64,000 nt of DNA from Ctenosaura bakeri (GCA_948474755.1 CAOLHI010000414.1:496001-560000), one strand, 5' to 3'; positions 13,013 through 26,004 are shown, numbered from the stretch's first letter. Numbers and translations are program-made. Notes: generated from the sequence alone by a model not told the origin.

Positions 13013-13874
13013 AGATCATGCTTAATGTGTACAAACTAATTGTGTGCATATAATTTCCATGAAAATGTTCTGCCAATGGTTCTGGTCAATTCTATTCCAC
13101 TAGTTAAATATTCATAGTTCTTAATTCCCCAGCAACTATCTTCAAAGCAATAACGGCTTCCGAACCTGAAAGCTATGCAGTCTTGGGGGCAGGCAGGTAA
13201 GAAATAAAATTTTATTATTAAAATTTGTTATTATGTACAATTATATTGTCCAGAAGCCACTGACAGCTTTGCCTTACATAAGTAAAATGTCAGTAAAATT
13301 CTTCTTCTAGAATTTTTAGCTGTACTCTCTTTTTCCTGAAAATGAACAAACTATTTCCTTCCTATACCATGTGATGGAATTTTTGGAATTGTTTTCTCAA
13401 GCTCTTCTATTATTATACATTCTTAGAACTCATTTTAATCCTATTATGAAATACCAATGCGTAGTAAAGATTCACAGTAAAGAGAGATTTAGATGGATTC
13501 CCAACACAGCATGCAGCTTTGGTAAATAAGAAAATTAGTCCAAATTGGTGTTTTCAGATAAGACCAGAAATCTAGTACAATGGAAGAAAAAGTTTTATAT
13601 TCCAAAAAAGGACAGATTTATAATTGCTGCTTCTCTCAATATACTAACTGGGATAATAAAGTAATATCTTGGTACTGAGGAAGAGATTAAACAAATATTG
13701 TGAAGATGTCTATCTCTCCCTCAACATACAAACTGAATGGCACATTCAATAGGAGGAAAAATGTCAATAGGAGAAAAAGTTGGAAAAAGAAGGATTTTAA
13801 TCACCTGGCTGTTTCACATGTTCATATTTGATAACTGTACTAACAGATGTTTACTTGTGGGTATAAAATTATTT

Positions 13875-13950
13875 TAAAAATAACATAAATATAAATATAT
13901 ATTTTATATATATATCTATATAGCTATATATATCTATATATATGTATGTA
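13875..13950. repeat. TA-rich simple repeat
   Basis: An interrupted run of TATA, TATC and TATG, with no other structure seen. Confidence 0.85.
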
Positions 13951-14734
13951 TTTTCATTTATTTAAATGATCATCAGAAGTATAACATAACACTAAAGACC
14001 AAACTTTCTTTCTGTCTTAATAACCTCAACTATGAGGGAAAATTTTGCTAAATGTATAAATTCTTCTGCCAGTTACTGAAAGATGCAACAGTATTTAACA
14101 ACCCAAGTTTCAGTATTCCAGCAGATAGCATTGGATGCCATGATTCTGTGTCCTTCTGTATAAGTGTGTGTGCAGATGCATGTGTGTATGTGAGAGAGAT
14201 ACTTATATAAGGATGCCATATCAGAGACTTCTTAAAAAATGTTCATTTTACAGTTTACTTATGTTACCCATGCAATTCAAAAATATTTCCTCAACCCATT
14301 AGCAGCAGAAATACATGTGCGTATGTGTGAATGTCCACATCTTCAGAGATAAAGGTTAGTGTTATGTGCCATAACATCTTCATGGCTTTAAATGAATCTC
14401 TGAATGAGCCACGAGTGCAATGCACTTTCCACTGTATTTTTGCAGTGCTGAATTTCCCTTCAATCTATGAAAGTCATATCGGATTTATGTGGGTGGGAGA
14501 GAGCTGGCTTTATTCCAAAGCACTTGCATAAATGGGGTTGTAAAAATCTATAAATAGATGCTGTGGTCACTTTCCAGCTTTTCATTTACCATAAAATCTT
14601 GAAAGTAAGATTAGAGTGACCTTGAGCAGCAATGAGTTATCTAGAACACTTATTTTGAAACCTGAAGTAAGTATGCGTCACAGCAAAGATAACCTGTCAT
14701 GTATCTATCTTACAGTATAACACTTACATTGTAG

Positions 14735-15725
14735 TACAGACATATTTCAGTCAACAAAGCCCCTGACAAAGAAGCTTCTTTTGCAAAGATTGGTTCCTGT
14801 GGGCTCTTTTAATAAACTGAGAGATATCTGTAGTCCCACTAGACCATTTTTGTACAGTACATATGTGAGTGTATTGTATAAATGTATTCGTGATGTATTA
14901 GACTGCTAATGGAATTTTGTAACATGGTTAAATGTATCTGAGTTATATTTAATAGTACAGACTAGACAATTTGTTATGTTCATGGTTATATTGTGTCTAG
15001 TAATACAGGGTTACACACTTGTAATATTGTGGAAAGTCTTTTTACACCCATCAGCAGCCCCACCTTTTCCTTCTTGACTTCTCAGTAGCTTAAAAGTTTT
15101 CTAGCAGCCCTAGCATCGGAAGGATGCTGGAAAAAGGCTGGAAAAACATGACTTTTCATGCCTAGCTGCAGCATTGTGTCTGAAGTAAATAATGTAATAA
15201 CACTTGAGCTGGGGGAAAAATGGGATTCCACCTAGGTAGTCCCACTGTAGCTATGCCTGCCTACAACAGGCAAGGTTAAACAGCAACTAACTCCAAAACC
15301 TCTAGCATGCACAAACAGCAAAATAGATGAGGTTGCCTCACCAGCAATTCTTAGCATATTTAATAACAAAAAAACAAAAAAACAAAAACAGAGACTGAAA
15401 AATTTGGCCAATAAAAATGGAAATCAGAAGAAAAGTAGAAGGAAAAAATGACTCCTTGAAGCATTTTGGAAGATGCCTTCAAAGAGATTCAAAATGTTTT
15501 TGCTTGTTTATGCATGGCTTACCTGACCTAGTTGTTCCAGTTCACATGTTAGTTTTGAATGAAAAGTTTTCTGAAACTATGTCAAGCTGCCTTTTTTTGG
15601 TTGTGTAGGAACCTATCCTTATTCTGTCCGTGCTATTTCTGCCTCTGGTACCAAATTTTCTTTTAAAGAAGTAATGTCCAGGAACACATCTACTTCATTA
15701 ACTGAGGTAGACCAGTACAGTACAA
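14735..15725. repeat. Unclassified long dispersed repeat, copy A
   Basis: This region aligns by eye, in the same orientation, with 47985-48700. Shared blocks include aacaaagc...aaagaagct near 14754, a phrase like cttgagctgggg...ttccac near 15206, cagcaactaactcc near 15280, and an exact 20-base block at 15671-15690. Copy A carries about 230 bp (roughly 14797-15028) that copy B lacks. No conserved ORF, tRNA promoter or terminal inverted repeat was found, so the class is unknown. A solo LTR or an old DNA transposon are possibilities. Confidence 0.7.
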
Positions 15726-15941
15726 GTAGTATTCAAAGGAGGGAACTTTAAAGAAACTTTTGGGCACTCATCTGAATGTTCAGAGTGCTAAATGGGTAGC
15801 AGGGATGTGGGTCGGCACGTAAGCTCTGCCCTTGGATGTCTCCCCTCACTAAGAAGTATACTAGACAAGGGGCTCAGGGCCCAATACTCCTTGAGGGCCA
15901 TACAGATTGTCCAGAAGCAAACAAACAAACAAATCAACCCA

Positions 15942-15967
15942 GGTGTGTGTGTGTGTGTGTGTGTGTG
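15942..15967. repeat. (GT)13 microsatellite
   Basis: A pure dinucleotide run, next to an (AAAC)n-like stretch at 15919-15935. Confidence 0.95.
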
Positions 15968-18939
15968 ACAGAAGTCACAAAAAGCCTACTTTTGGTTTTG
16001 AAAAAAAAAATGTTTTCTTTAAATATTAAACTATAGCTGGTGGAGGGCTGCAACCTATTTAAAAGGTGTCCTGTTGGTTCTATGAGAAATTATTCAGCCC
16101 TCCTTTGACATAAAGAAGAATAGAAATAGAGGAGAAATAACAAATAAATAAAAATAACTAAGTACCTATCTTATCCTAACTCAGCATTTTCTTGAGATGT
16201 GGAAAGAAGCCTGAGATAACTTTTGTTTACTACTCAGGGATATAAACGCTTGAACACAAAAATTCCCAAGATCATTCTGCAATGAAGCCCTTTGAAAAAC
16301 TTATTTAACTCTATATTTCCACGTTTCCCAAGAAGAAAAGATTATTCAAAAACTAACATTTTCACACTTTTAAGTCTCAGCTTCACAGGTTAAAACCTGT
16401 TCTAATCAACTAAAGCCTTTGGTTGATTAATCTAAACTTAAAGACTTTGAATCCTTACTTTTCAGTTATTTAAAAAGAAAGAGTGAGGAGTCTCTTCTGC
16501 TCAAAGGAAACTACATGTAAAACAAGGAATATGTTCTCTTTGTCTTGGGTTCAAACATAATGCAAAAGTTTCAATTATATACAAAACACATACAAATGCA
16601 TACACTCTTGGAATGTCAAACTGCCCTCTATCATACAAAGCTGACAGCTAAAAATGGTCTAAGAAGCCCAATTTCAGCTTACATAATTTGTTTGCATAAA
16701 ACAAACAATTTGTGCAAAATCCTACAGACCTTTATGAAAGCAAGCATGAAGAGCTCTGTATATCTTAATCACCAATTTTACAAGAGACTTTTATAAGGCT
16801 GTTATTTTTTTAGTAAATACCAACTGGTCAGGAACTGACTGCTTGTTAATGCTTTACAGATGCAAAAAATTGTTATGAATACAGCTCTGCAAAAGCAGAT
16901 CATAAGTCCCAGCTGCCACCGAACAAGATTCTCATTTTAAACATCCTTTCATATTCTACATGATTAAAAGTTTCTGCTTCAGTCATGGACACCCATAAAA
17001 TAGAGGTATATTCTTTGGTACACAAATTAAAAAACAAACTGACACAATCCACAAAAGATTCATTTGCAAAACTATAACAAGGCAAATTATTGGAAGAGCC
17101 AAACAAAGAAAAGAAATTTCACATGTCAAAAGTAGGTAAGCATACATGTTTCTATTGCAAAATGAGCCTGGATCTTCCATTACGTTAGCAAAAAATCCTG
17201 TTCCGTCTCAAAGCTTACTGGGTCACCCTAGATTAGTCTCCATCTTTTAGCCTAATCATAAAGCTATTTTAAGAATGAGAGAAGGGGAAGGTCTTGCCCT
17301 CCAGAAGAGGTTAGACTGAAAATCCCATTGTGCCTGCCTCACAACTAGCTGATGGGAGTTATAGCACAACAACTTCTGAACAGTCACAAGCTTGCCACGT
17401 CTGGCATACAAGATGGGATCATGTATTTCTTCCTATCTGTTTGGGAGTCAGGGTATGCGGAAGGAATCTTTATCATGATCAGCAGCAACTGGAAAAAGGC
17501 TGTCATCATAATATAAGTGCGCATGTATGGGAGAGTGCAGGATAGAGTGTCTGTATACTGCAAGGAGCCCTGACAGGGACACCATGAACCTGTGCAAAGA
17601 CCTCTCACAAAGGACTGGTAACAGAATACAATGGCTGCAGTGTCCTCAATTGATCACCCACACAGGTCAGTTCAAGCAGAACTACCACAGACCAACTACC
17701 ACAACTAAAGGGAGAGCACAGTGTGTTCCATGTGTGTATGCAGGCAAGCATGCACATGCACATCCATGCATGCCTGCATGCACCCACACATCTGAATGCT
17801 CTGTGTTACAAGTCCAGCTGACAAGACCCAGACTATCGTGGACATTCAGTGTGAATGCACCAGCACAAGAAAGCAATTTATCTTCAACTCTAACCAAATT
17901 AGTTTAGGTATTCTGAACTTGTACTTAGTAAGGTACAGAAAACTCAAGCTTTATAGTGTGCAAGGCTGGTAACAATTAAGCTTTATGGCATGCAGAGTAG
18001 ATACTTGCATTTCTTTCAGAGTCAAAGAAAAGGACACACTGAGGAAAACTACAGAGGGGCCAACAAAAGCATTTTGCTTTAGTATCTCCAAAATCCCACA
18101 GAATTAGTTAGCATGCAGGCTGCTAATCCAGTACTAAGAGTGTGAATGGACACTTGATTTTCCATTTACTTCACCCTCAACTTGAGCACCCTACTCTTGT
18201 CATTTTCTTCCTGATCAAACAACTGGCCTGTGGCAAACTATGTGGCTGGATCAACAGAAGAGGATACACAGCTGTGTTTATCTGGCACACACAGCTGTCC
18301 AGCTTCTGCTGCCTACTTTCCATGGAAAGACTGGCTCCCTTGTTCTCATTTGTGACTAAGAAGAAAAAGGAGGGGGATGCAAGAGAAAGCAGGCATCAGC
18401 ACTGCAACATATCTACTATTATTGTTGTTCATACAACACACTGACCAGGTTATTCAAAGCATTTGATACTTATTATGGCTCCATTTTACAATATGTTGTT
18501 TCAGTGATATTTATAACTATCTTCTGCAGTATTATCGGCTCCATGTGATGGGAGGTGGACTAAGGATGAAAAAAAGCGGTATCCTGAAATCCACTTCGAC
18601 TTGGATTAAGAGGCAGCACCAAATTTTGAACCAAGGATCAGTGGCCACACCAGGGAAAAATATTAGGAAGGCAAAGGAGGGATCAAAATGCATTTCTAAG
18701 GAGGTTAATTTTGTCCCAAGTGTAAGATTTCTGGGGGAGGGGGGGAAATTACCAGTATATTTCAAATTAATATTTCGATCCTGAACACATTTTCCCCGAA
18801 TTATGGTGTATTGATTTTGATGGGGCAGACTTTCAAATAAGCATCCTTATTTCAGGCTTACTTTAGTTTACTTTAGCTCCGCACGTGGTGCCGCCGGCAA
18901 CGGTTTGGGTTTTTGGAACATGGCCTGAATTTCCATGAA

Positions 18940-19037
18940 CATGGGCTTCTGGCGAGGATGGGCTGCACCTCACAAAACTGGGCAGGAATGTTTTTGCAAA
19001 CAGTCTCGCAAGGAGGATTAAGAGGTCTTTAAACTAA
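18940..19037 (+). pseudogene. CR1 ORF1 C-terminal remnant
   Basis: The frame reads DGLHLTKLGRNVFANSLARR and ends in a TAA at 19035-19037. This matches the conserved esterase-like C-terminal end of CR1 ORF1 products, where a catalytic-site DxxH (here DGLH) occurs (family knowledge). The N-terminal remainder is absent through 5' truncation, so no protein can be made from it. Confidence 0.75.
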
Positions 19038-19189
19038 GTTCCGCTGGGGAGGGAGACAATATTATTCAGGGCAAGGACTCAGAGAACACAGGGGGGAAAG
19101 GCCCAAATGATACTGGACAAGTAGTACAAGCGGCCAATGGCGGGAGGAGTAGAAACAATAGTATAGGACTTGCAGGAAGGGCCCAGGGA

Positions 19190-21956
19190 CTTAAGTGTCT
19201 CTAGACTAATGCACGGAGTATGGGAAACAAGCAGGATGAACTTGAACTCCTAGTACAACAAAATAAATACGATTTGATAGGCATCACTGAGACCTGGTGG
19301 GATGAGTCTCATGATTGGAATATAGGAATAGAGGGGTATAGCCTATTTTGTAAAAATAGACCAAACAAGAAAGGAGGAGGAGTAGCCTTGTATGTCAAGG
19401 ATGTTTTCACCTGTGAAGAGATCCGGGACTTAAACCCAGAAAGCCAGGTAGAGAGCATTTGGGTAAGAATTAAGGCAGCGAGAAACAATAGGGATATTCT
19501 GGTGGGGGTTTACTACAGACCTCCAACCCAGGCTGAGAACTTGGATGATGCCTTCCTCAACCAAATGACTGCACATTCAAAGAGGAGAGATACAGTAATA
19601 ATAAGAGATTTCAATTACCCCGATATGTGCTGGCAGACAAACTCTGCCAAGACAGCAAGGTCCAGCAAGTTTCTTGCTTGTTTTGCAGACAACTTCATGG
19701 TCCAGAAGGTGGAAGAGGCCACAAGGGGATCAAATATTCTAGATCTGATCCTGACCAACAGGGATGACCTTGTGAATGAGGTAGAAGTGGTTGGATCTTT
19801 AGGGGGGAGTGACCATGCCCTATTGGAATTTGGCATCCAGTGGGAAGGAGAAGATAAGGGTAGCCAGACACTCATCTTAGATTTTAAAAAAGCGGACTTC
19901 TGTAAACTTAGGGAGCTGCTGGCTGGAATTCCGTGGTCAGGAATAGTGAAAGGGAAAGGAGTTCAGGAGGCATGGGAGTTCCTTAAAAAGGAGATACTGA
20001 AGGCACAGTCTAAAACTGTGCCAGTAAGGAGGAAAAATGGAAGGCATCTGAAGAAACCAGAATGGTTGCCTAAAGAACTCTCAGCTGAGCTAAGTGTCAA
20101 GAGAAACATGTATAGGAAATGGAAGAAGGGGGAAACCACCAAAGAAGAATTTAAGCAAGTAGCTAGGAGATGTAGGAAGGAGCTCAGAAAGGCTAAAGCA
20201 CAGAACGAACTTAGGCTGGCCAGAGACATTAAAAACAATAAAAAGGGCTTTTTTAAATATGTCAGCAGCAAAAGGAAAAAGAAGGAGACAATAGGGTCGC
20301 TGCGCAGAGAAGACGGCAAATTACTCACAGGGGGAAGAGAAAAGGCAGAACTACTTAACACCTTCTTTGCCTCAGTTTTTTCCCAGAAGGATACAAGCAC
20401 TCAACCTGGCGGTTGGGGAGCAGGGGAGGAAGTAGAGGAAATGAGGCACATAATAGGTAGAGAGGTGGTACAGGAATACCTGGCCACATTGGATGAATTC
20501 AAGTCTCCAGGGCCAGATGAATTGCATCCTAGGATATTAAAAGAGCTGGCAGAGGTCATTTTGGAACCACTTGCTATAATCTTTGAGAAATCTTGGAGGA
20601 CAGGAGAAGTTCCAGCAGACTGGAAGAGAGCAAATATTACCCCCATCTTCAAGAAGGGAAAAAAAGAGGACCCAAATAATTATCGCCCAGTCAGCCTGAC
20701 ATCAGTACCCGGAAAGATCCTGGAGCACATCATTAAGCAGTCAGTTTCTAATCACTTAGAAAGCAACGCGGTAATCATGAGAAGTCAACATGGATTTCTC
20801 AAAAATAAGTCATGCCAGACTAATCTTATCTCTTTTTATGATAGAGTTACTAGCTTGATAGATGAAGGGAATGCTGTGGATGTAGCATACCTTGATTTCA
20901 GTAAGGCCTTTGACAAAGTTCCCCATGACATTCTTGCAAAGAAACTAGTAAAATGTGGGCTGGATAGGGCTACCGTTAGTTGGATTTGTAATTGGTTGAC
21001 TGACGGAACCCAAAGGGTGATCACGAATGGCTGCTTTTCATCCTGGAGAGAAGTGACTAGTGGGGTGCCACAGGGTTCTGTCCTGGGCCCAGTGCTGTTC
21101 AATATTTTTATCAATGACTTGGATGAAGGAACTGAGGGCATGCTCATCAAATTTGCAGATGATACCAAATTGGGAGGGGTTGCTAATATGCCTGAGGACA
21201 GGATCAAAATTCAAAATGACCTGGATAGATTGGAGAGCTGGGCCAAGGTGAACAAAATGAAATTCAACAGACAGAAGTGTAAGGTCCTACACTTAGGTAG
21301 AAAAAAATGGAATACAGAAATATAGGATGGGGGACACGTGGCTGGATAGCAGTACGTGTGAAAGGGATCTAGCAGTCTTCATAGACCACAAGCTGAACAT
21401 GAGTCAGCAGTGTGATGCGGCAGCCAAGAAAGCCAATGCAACTCTCCACTGCATCAATACGGGTATGGTGTCTAGATCGAGGGAGGTACTGGTACCACTC
21501 TACTCTGCTCTGGTTAGACCCCATCTTGAATACTGCGTCCAGTTCTGGGCACCCCAATTCAAGAAGGATATTGACAAGCTGGAGCAAGTCCAGAGGAGGG
21601 CGACCAAAATGGTGAGAGGCCTGGAAACCATGCCCTATGGGGATAGACTTAGAGAGCTGGGTATGTTTAGTCTGCAGAACAGAAGGTTAAGAGGGGACAT
21701 GATAGCCATGTTTAAATATTTGAAGGGATGCCATGTAGAGGAAGGAGAGGGTTTGTTTTCTGCTGCTCCAGAGACCAGGACAAGGAGCAATGGATTCAAG
21801 CTGCAGGAAAGGAGATTCCACCTGAACCTCAGGAAGAACTTCCTGACAGTCAGGGCTGTCCGGCAGTGGAATCTGCTGCCTCGGAGTGTAGTGGAGTCTC
21901 CTTCCTTGGAGGTTTTTAAGCAGAGGCTTGGTGGCCATCTGTCAGGAGTGCTTTGA
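19190..21956 (+). pseudogene. CR1 ORF2 endonuclease/reverse transcriptase, broken
   Basis: This is the ORF2 polyprotein that nicks target DNA and primes reverse transcription of CR1 RNA. The first visible codons, LKCL, are followed by TAG at 19202-19204 and then [10 protein letters not shown]. An open stretch of 701 codons starts at Met 19220. It holds the apurinic-type endonuclease (ITETWWD with Glu24; DFN with Asp130, where the usual preceding Gly is Arg; SDH at 197-199). It also holds the RT palm motifs ([13 protein letters not shown] at 557-569, [10 protein letters not shown] at 615-624, FADD at 645-648). The frame closes at 21323-21325. The thumb and C-terminal part continue in another frame at 21327-21956, with [14 protein letters not shown] and [11 protein letters not shown]. 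The shift lies near the seven-A run at 21301-21307. All catalytic residues that can be seen are intact. Confidence 0.93.
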
Positions 21957-23058
21957 GGGTGTTCCTGCATGGCAGGGGGTTGGACTGGATGGCCTCGTGG
22001 TCTCTTCCAACTCTACATTTCTATGATTCTAATTATTACAATTCAGTTATAATTTGTATATGATTGCATCTTCCTCTTAAGAAATCACACTGCTACTGGG
22101 GAAGGAAGTAGCAACCATGGTGAGGTTATCCCTACCACCTTTGCTATCTATATCAGGGAACAAACAAGCAATCAGGCAAGTTTGATAGTTTTACCTGAGG
22201 ATCCCTCTCAGAAGCAGGAAACACATGCTCCATGATAGATCAGGGAGTGGAAGGGAAGAAACCACAGCCTCAGTGTTGGAACTGACAGAGGGATAGTTAA
22301 TTGAAAGAAGAGGATGAAGGCAGTAGATTCAATTTAAGCCTTTTCTTGTCAAATATAACTGGCTGTGCTACCCTTTGAATAACCCTGGGATTAGAACTAT
22401 TACAGATAATATTATAGCAAGCCTGTTGCTCTTTCTCTGTCCCTGCCTCTGTAAGTTGCTCCTTGTTTTGCCATCTGGGCTTTTGCATGTGCTGAGCCGA
22501 ATATGGCCACATCCTCTAGATAGGCAACCTTAAACCCATTTAAGACCACTTTTCCTTGAACTTCAGAGCCACAGAACCCAAGAGGAAACTGCTGACCTTA
22601 GACTTGAAACAAATTGTTTTTGAAATGTTGGCTTCTCATGTGAACACAGGACTTTCTAGAAACGTAAAAGACTGACAGGTGGCAAAATTCTTAGCATGCT
22701 TTCTTTCAGCTGCTGTGTAACATGAAGGCTCACTGCCCAGTAAAGATTTTTTAGAAAGTATTATTCTTATAGACCCTTTCCCATTTTTTCTCAGAAACTC
22801 AAACATGGGAGATTCTAAGTCCATCTGCTACAATAAATGCTCACAATCTCACTTTGAAAAATCTCTTAGCTTCACCATAGTAGTGCTCACACACTTTTCA
22901 CCAATTATAATGGGAAACCAATCAGACTGTTTTTATTGCAGAAGAATGTGTTTGTTTTTGCTTGTTCTTGCAGTGCCCAGTAAGTAAATAAGGTATAATG
23001 GCTTTTTACAAAGTGCAAACAGAATACATACATGGGGAGCAGAGGGCGGACACACTCA

Positions 23059-23199
<141 letters not shown>

Positions 23200-23564
23200 T
23201 TAAAGGTATTTGGCTCTATGCAAAAATCTACATGGTGTTCTCTCAACAGTCATGTTTAGAGGGAACTGAGTCTATTTAGTCACTTGTTAATGTGCTTTAA
23301 CTCCTGCTTTGCTCTTACAGGAAGAGATGACTGTACAATGAAGGGCCGTAGCTAAGAGACAGTTTCACTCTTTGGTCGAAATCTGTTATTTTACATCAGT
23401 TTGGAGAATACTCTTCATCTACATCAGGGTTGCATCATCTGTGCTCATCATCCTTGGATAGCTGACAGGGCCCCAGGGTTCCTCAGGGTGCATCACTGAA
23501 GCTAGAGTTCTGGGACCCATGCACAATGGTTGGCTTTGTGAACCACCCATCAGTTTAATCAGCC

Positions 23565-23900
23565 AAAGTGCTCTGGTATGAGGTGGTGGCCATAAAAGCC
23601 AATGCAATTCTAGGCTGCATCAAAATAAGTATAGTGTCTGGATCAAGGGATGTCACTGTATTATCCCATTCTGCTTTGGTCAGACCTTATCTGGAGTACT
23701 GTGTCCAGTTATGGGCACCACAGTTCAAGAAGGATACAACAAACTGGCACTTGTCCAGATTGCTGACAAAAATGGTACAAGATTTGGGAGCAAAATCCGA
23801 AGGGGAATGGCTTAGGATGCCGGGCATGTTTTGTTTGGGGAAGAGAAGATTAAGAAGTGGTACGATGGTCATCTTTAAATACCTGAGGGGATGCCATGCA
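23565..23900 (+). pseudogene. CR1 ORF2 3' fragment, decayed
   Basis: The open frame from 23568 reads IKANAILGCI, HSALVRPYLEYCVQLWAPQF and IFKYLRGCHA. It is the same segment of CR1 ORF2 (thumb to C-terminus) as 21430-21730 of the larger element, but clearly diverged. It lacks the CR1 3' end and passes directly into unrelated MITE-like sequence at about 23903. Confidence 0.85.
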
Positions 23901-23902
23901 CA

Positions 23903-24340
23903 ACAGCGCTTCTTAAGTTACCTGATGTGAGAGACTGGCAGGTTTTCCCCATATATGCCAGGAAGCAGTACCATATTTGTGCACATTGGCTACAATTGTT
24001 TCTTTCTTATAGTGGAAGCTCCCCAAGAACCAGCATCAGATGACTTAGGGACCAGCACCAGTCCTTGGACCACCATTTTCAGCAGCATTGATATAGAAGA
24101 CGGAGCAATTCTATGCTTCTATCTATCCCTTTAAAGTAGTGCTTCTTAAGCTATCTTATGTGAAGGACTACCTGATGTTTTTTCCCCCTTTGTGCCAGGA
24201 GCTGGCACCATATTTGTGCCCATTTGACTACTACTGGGTTTTTTTCTGTGAAACTTGCCACAGACCAGGAACCAACAGCTCATGGACTGACACCAATTCA
24301 CAGACCAGCACATTGAGTAGAACAGTGCTGCTCTAGAGTA
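23903..24340. mobile_element. Two head-to-tail copies of a hAT-like MITE
   Basis: Two diverged direct copies, about 23903-24090 and 24139-24340, both start with a phrase like gcttcttaag followed by tgtgagagact or tgtgaaggact. Both share caccatatttgtgc (or accatatttgtgc) and end in a run listing 'accagcacc'. A 'cagtgcttctta'-type start is common in hAT-derived MITEs (family knowledge). No transposase frame is present, and boundaries are approximate. Confidence 0.5.
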
Positions 24341-24678
24341 CTGAGAGAAATTTAAATGGCAGCCCCATCATTTTAATTTCCCACAATAGTATTACAATGG
24401 GCCAACCCATGACCTGTTATTTCTCCCACTGCTCCTGTTTGTAGCTCATGTAACTGAAGATAGAACAGTACACTTGAGCAAGAGAGAAACTGCTACTATC
24501 TTGAGTGGGTAACTTTTTCCCACCTCTGGAAGAGAATAGCAGTTATTCCTTTCATATGTGAGAAAGTAAAAAGCAGTATTTAGAGCCACCATGGTGGTGA
24601 ACGATGGCACTGGGACTTGTAGCCAAATTGAAATTGCCCAGCCTCGTTCTTTCATTTGATTTGCTTCTTAGTATTGCG

Positions 24679-24746
24679 CTCTCTCTCACTCTCTCTCAGT
24701 CTCTCTCTCATTCTCTCTCTCTCTCTCACTCACACACACACACACA
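24679..24746. repeat. Compound microsatellite (CT)n(CA)n
   Basis: An interrupted CT run is followed by a CA run. Confidence 0.95.
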
Positions 24747-25077
24747 AATTTACAAACTGGGATTATAACAACTTAAAATGTATATATAGCAATTACAAAT
24801 GTTCCAAGTGCATTATTTAGTTACATTGTTTTAATCTTTACAATAATGTCAAGGGAGGTAAGCATTGCCCATATCACAGAAAGGCAAGCTAAAGCTGCAA
24901 AAGTCTGACTCATGCAAAGCTCTTTAGTAAATTCATGGGAAAGGAGAGAGTCAAAGCAAAGGTTAATCAGAAACTGATTTTCTTTTTTGTTACTATACTC
25001 CATCAACTATATGTGAAAGTATCTATAGATATACCCGCCTACATACATTACTCAGCTGGGTATAAATATATTTACAG

Positions 25078-25091
25078 ATGTGTGTGTGCAT

Positions 25092-25124
<33 letters not shown>
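25078..25124. repeat. (TG)n(CA)n microsatellite
   Basis: A short TG run, a GCATGC centre, then a CA run. The arms are self-complementary. Confidence 0.95.
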
Positions 25125-25128
<4 letters not shown>

Positions 25129-25285
25129 TGCCCTAAACTGTCAAGTTTGACAGGTGAAGAAAAAGGAAAACACAGGAAGTCCTAAGTCTCTTCTCGGTCT
25201 TCCACAACTATACCAAAAGCCGTCCAATTCTGTACAAAACAATAAAGGTGTCAATAAATCTGATCAAACACTGGTCACAACTATG

Positions 25286-25327
25286 GTGTGTGTGTATGTG
25301 TGTGCGCGTTTGCGTGTGTGCGTGTAC
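25286..25327. repeat. Imperfect GT/GCGT microsatellite
   Basis: An alternating purine-pyrimidine run with GC interruptions, about 160 bp after another such run at 25078. Confidence 0.9.
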
Positions 25328-25987
25328 ATTAAAGTTGGCTCGCCATTCAACTGACACATTAAATACTAACAATTTACCAGTCACTAGACTGCTGTCAAAT
25401 ACTGTACACTGTTGTACATGAATCCACAATCTGATGGTGCTTGAAGAGCTGGCCTGCTGTCAGCTTCAGGCTATTGCATTTAATAACTAAGGTTTTTCTG
25501 TTATTTCATTTTCTTTCAGTTTTAATTTCAATTTTTTTAAAAAAGAAAATGTGTAACTATTAGCTAATCCTGAAGTTCCAGGGTGAACATAAAAAAAAAA
25601 GCACTGCTCTATCCATTTACTATCTAACTTTCTTTAAGTTATAATTGTTACATACAATTATTTTTTTAAAAAGTCAATTTGCTTTCTTCACAACACATTG
25701 ACCAATTTATTTTTGTATTAAGCACTTAGTATACAAGCTCCTGATGGTTAAACACTTCGTTGTTTAGATAATGTTTTCAAAAAAGTGCCTGCTATCTGAT
25801 CTAGCTAACAGGCAAATTATTTTTTGACCAATCATATTCTAGAAGAAGAAAGTCCTGTCTCTTGTACTCTCATTGGTTGCCAGTATGATGATGCTAGAAC
25901 ATTTAAGATTATGAAGATTTTGTATCCACTGGAATATGGTTCAGATGTGCAGCACGTTACTTATCCCCAAAGGAATGACTGGCAGCC

Positions 25988-26004
25988 ATTTATCTATCTA
26001 TCTA

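Larger units (their letters stand above)
18885..22036 (+). mobile_element. Nearly full-length CR1 non-LTR retrotransposon (LINE)
   Basis: The element runs opposite to TNIK. It contains the end of ORF1 (to 19037), a gag-to-pol linker, the complete endonuclease/reverse transcriptase ORF2 (to 21956), and a short 3' UTR ending in the CR1-type phrase ctctacatttctatgattct. The start is set where recognisable ORF1 sequence begins and is uncertain by about 50 bp. The 5' UTR and most of ORF1 are missing. Two coding lesions are visible in ORF2: a stop at 19202-19204 and a frameshift near 21301-21326. With so few lesions over 2.7 kb the insertion is fairly recent. Confidence 0.93.

Noticed and set aside
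17527..17907. A 126-codon plus-strand frame rich in His, Cys and Thr
   Set aside because: The centre is a degenerate CATG/CACA simple repeat (about 17745-17790), which explains the open frame and the His/Cys content.
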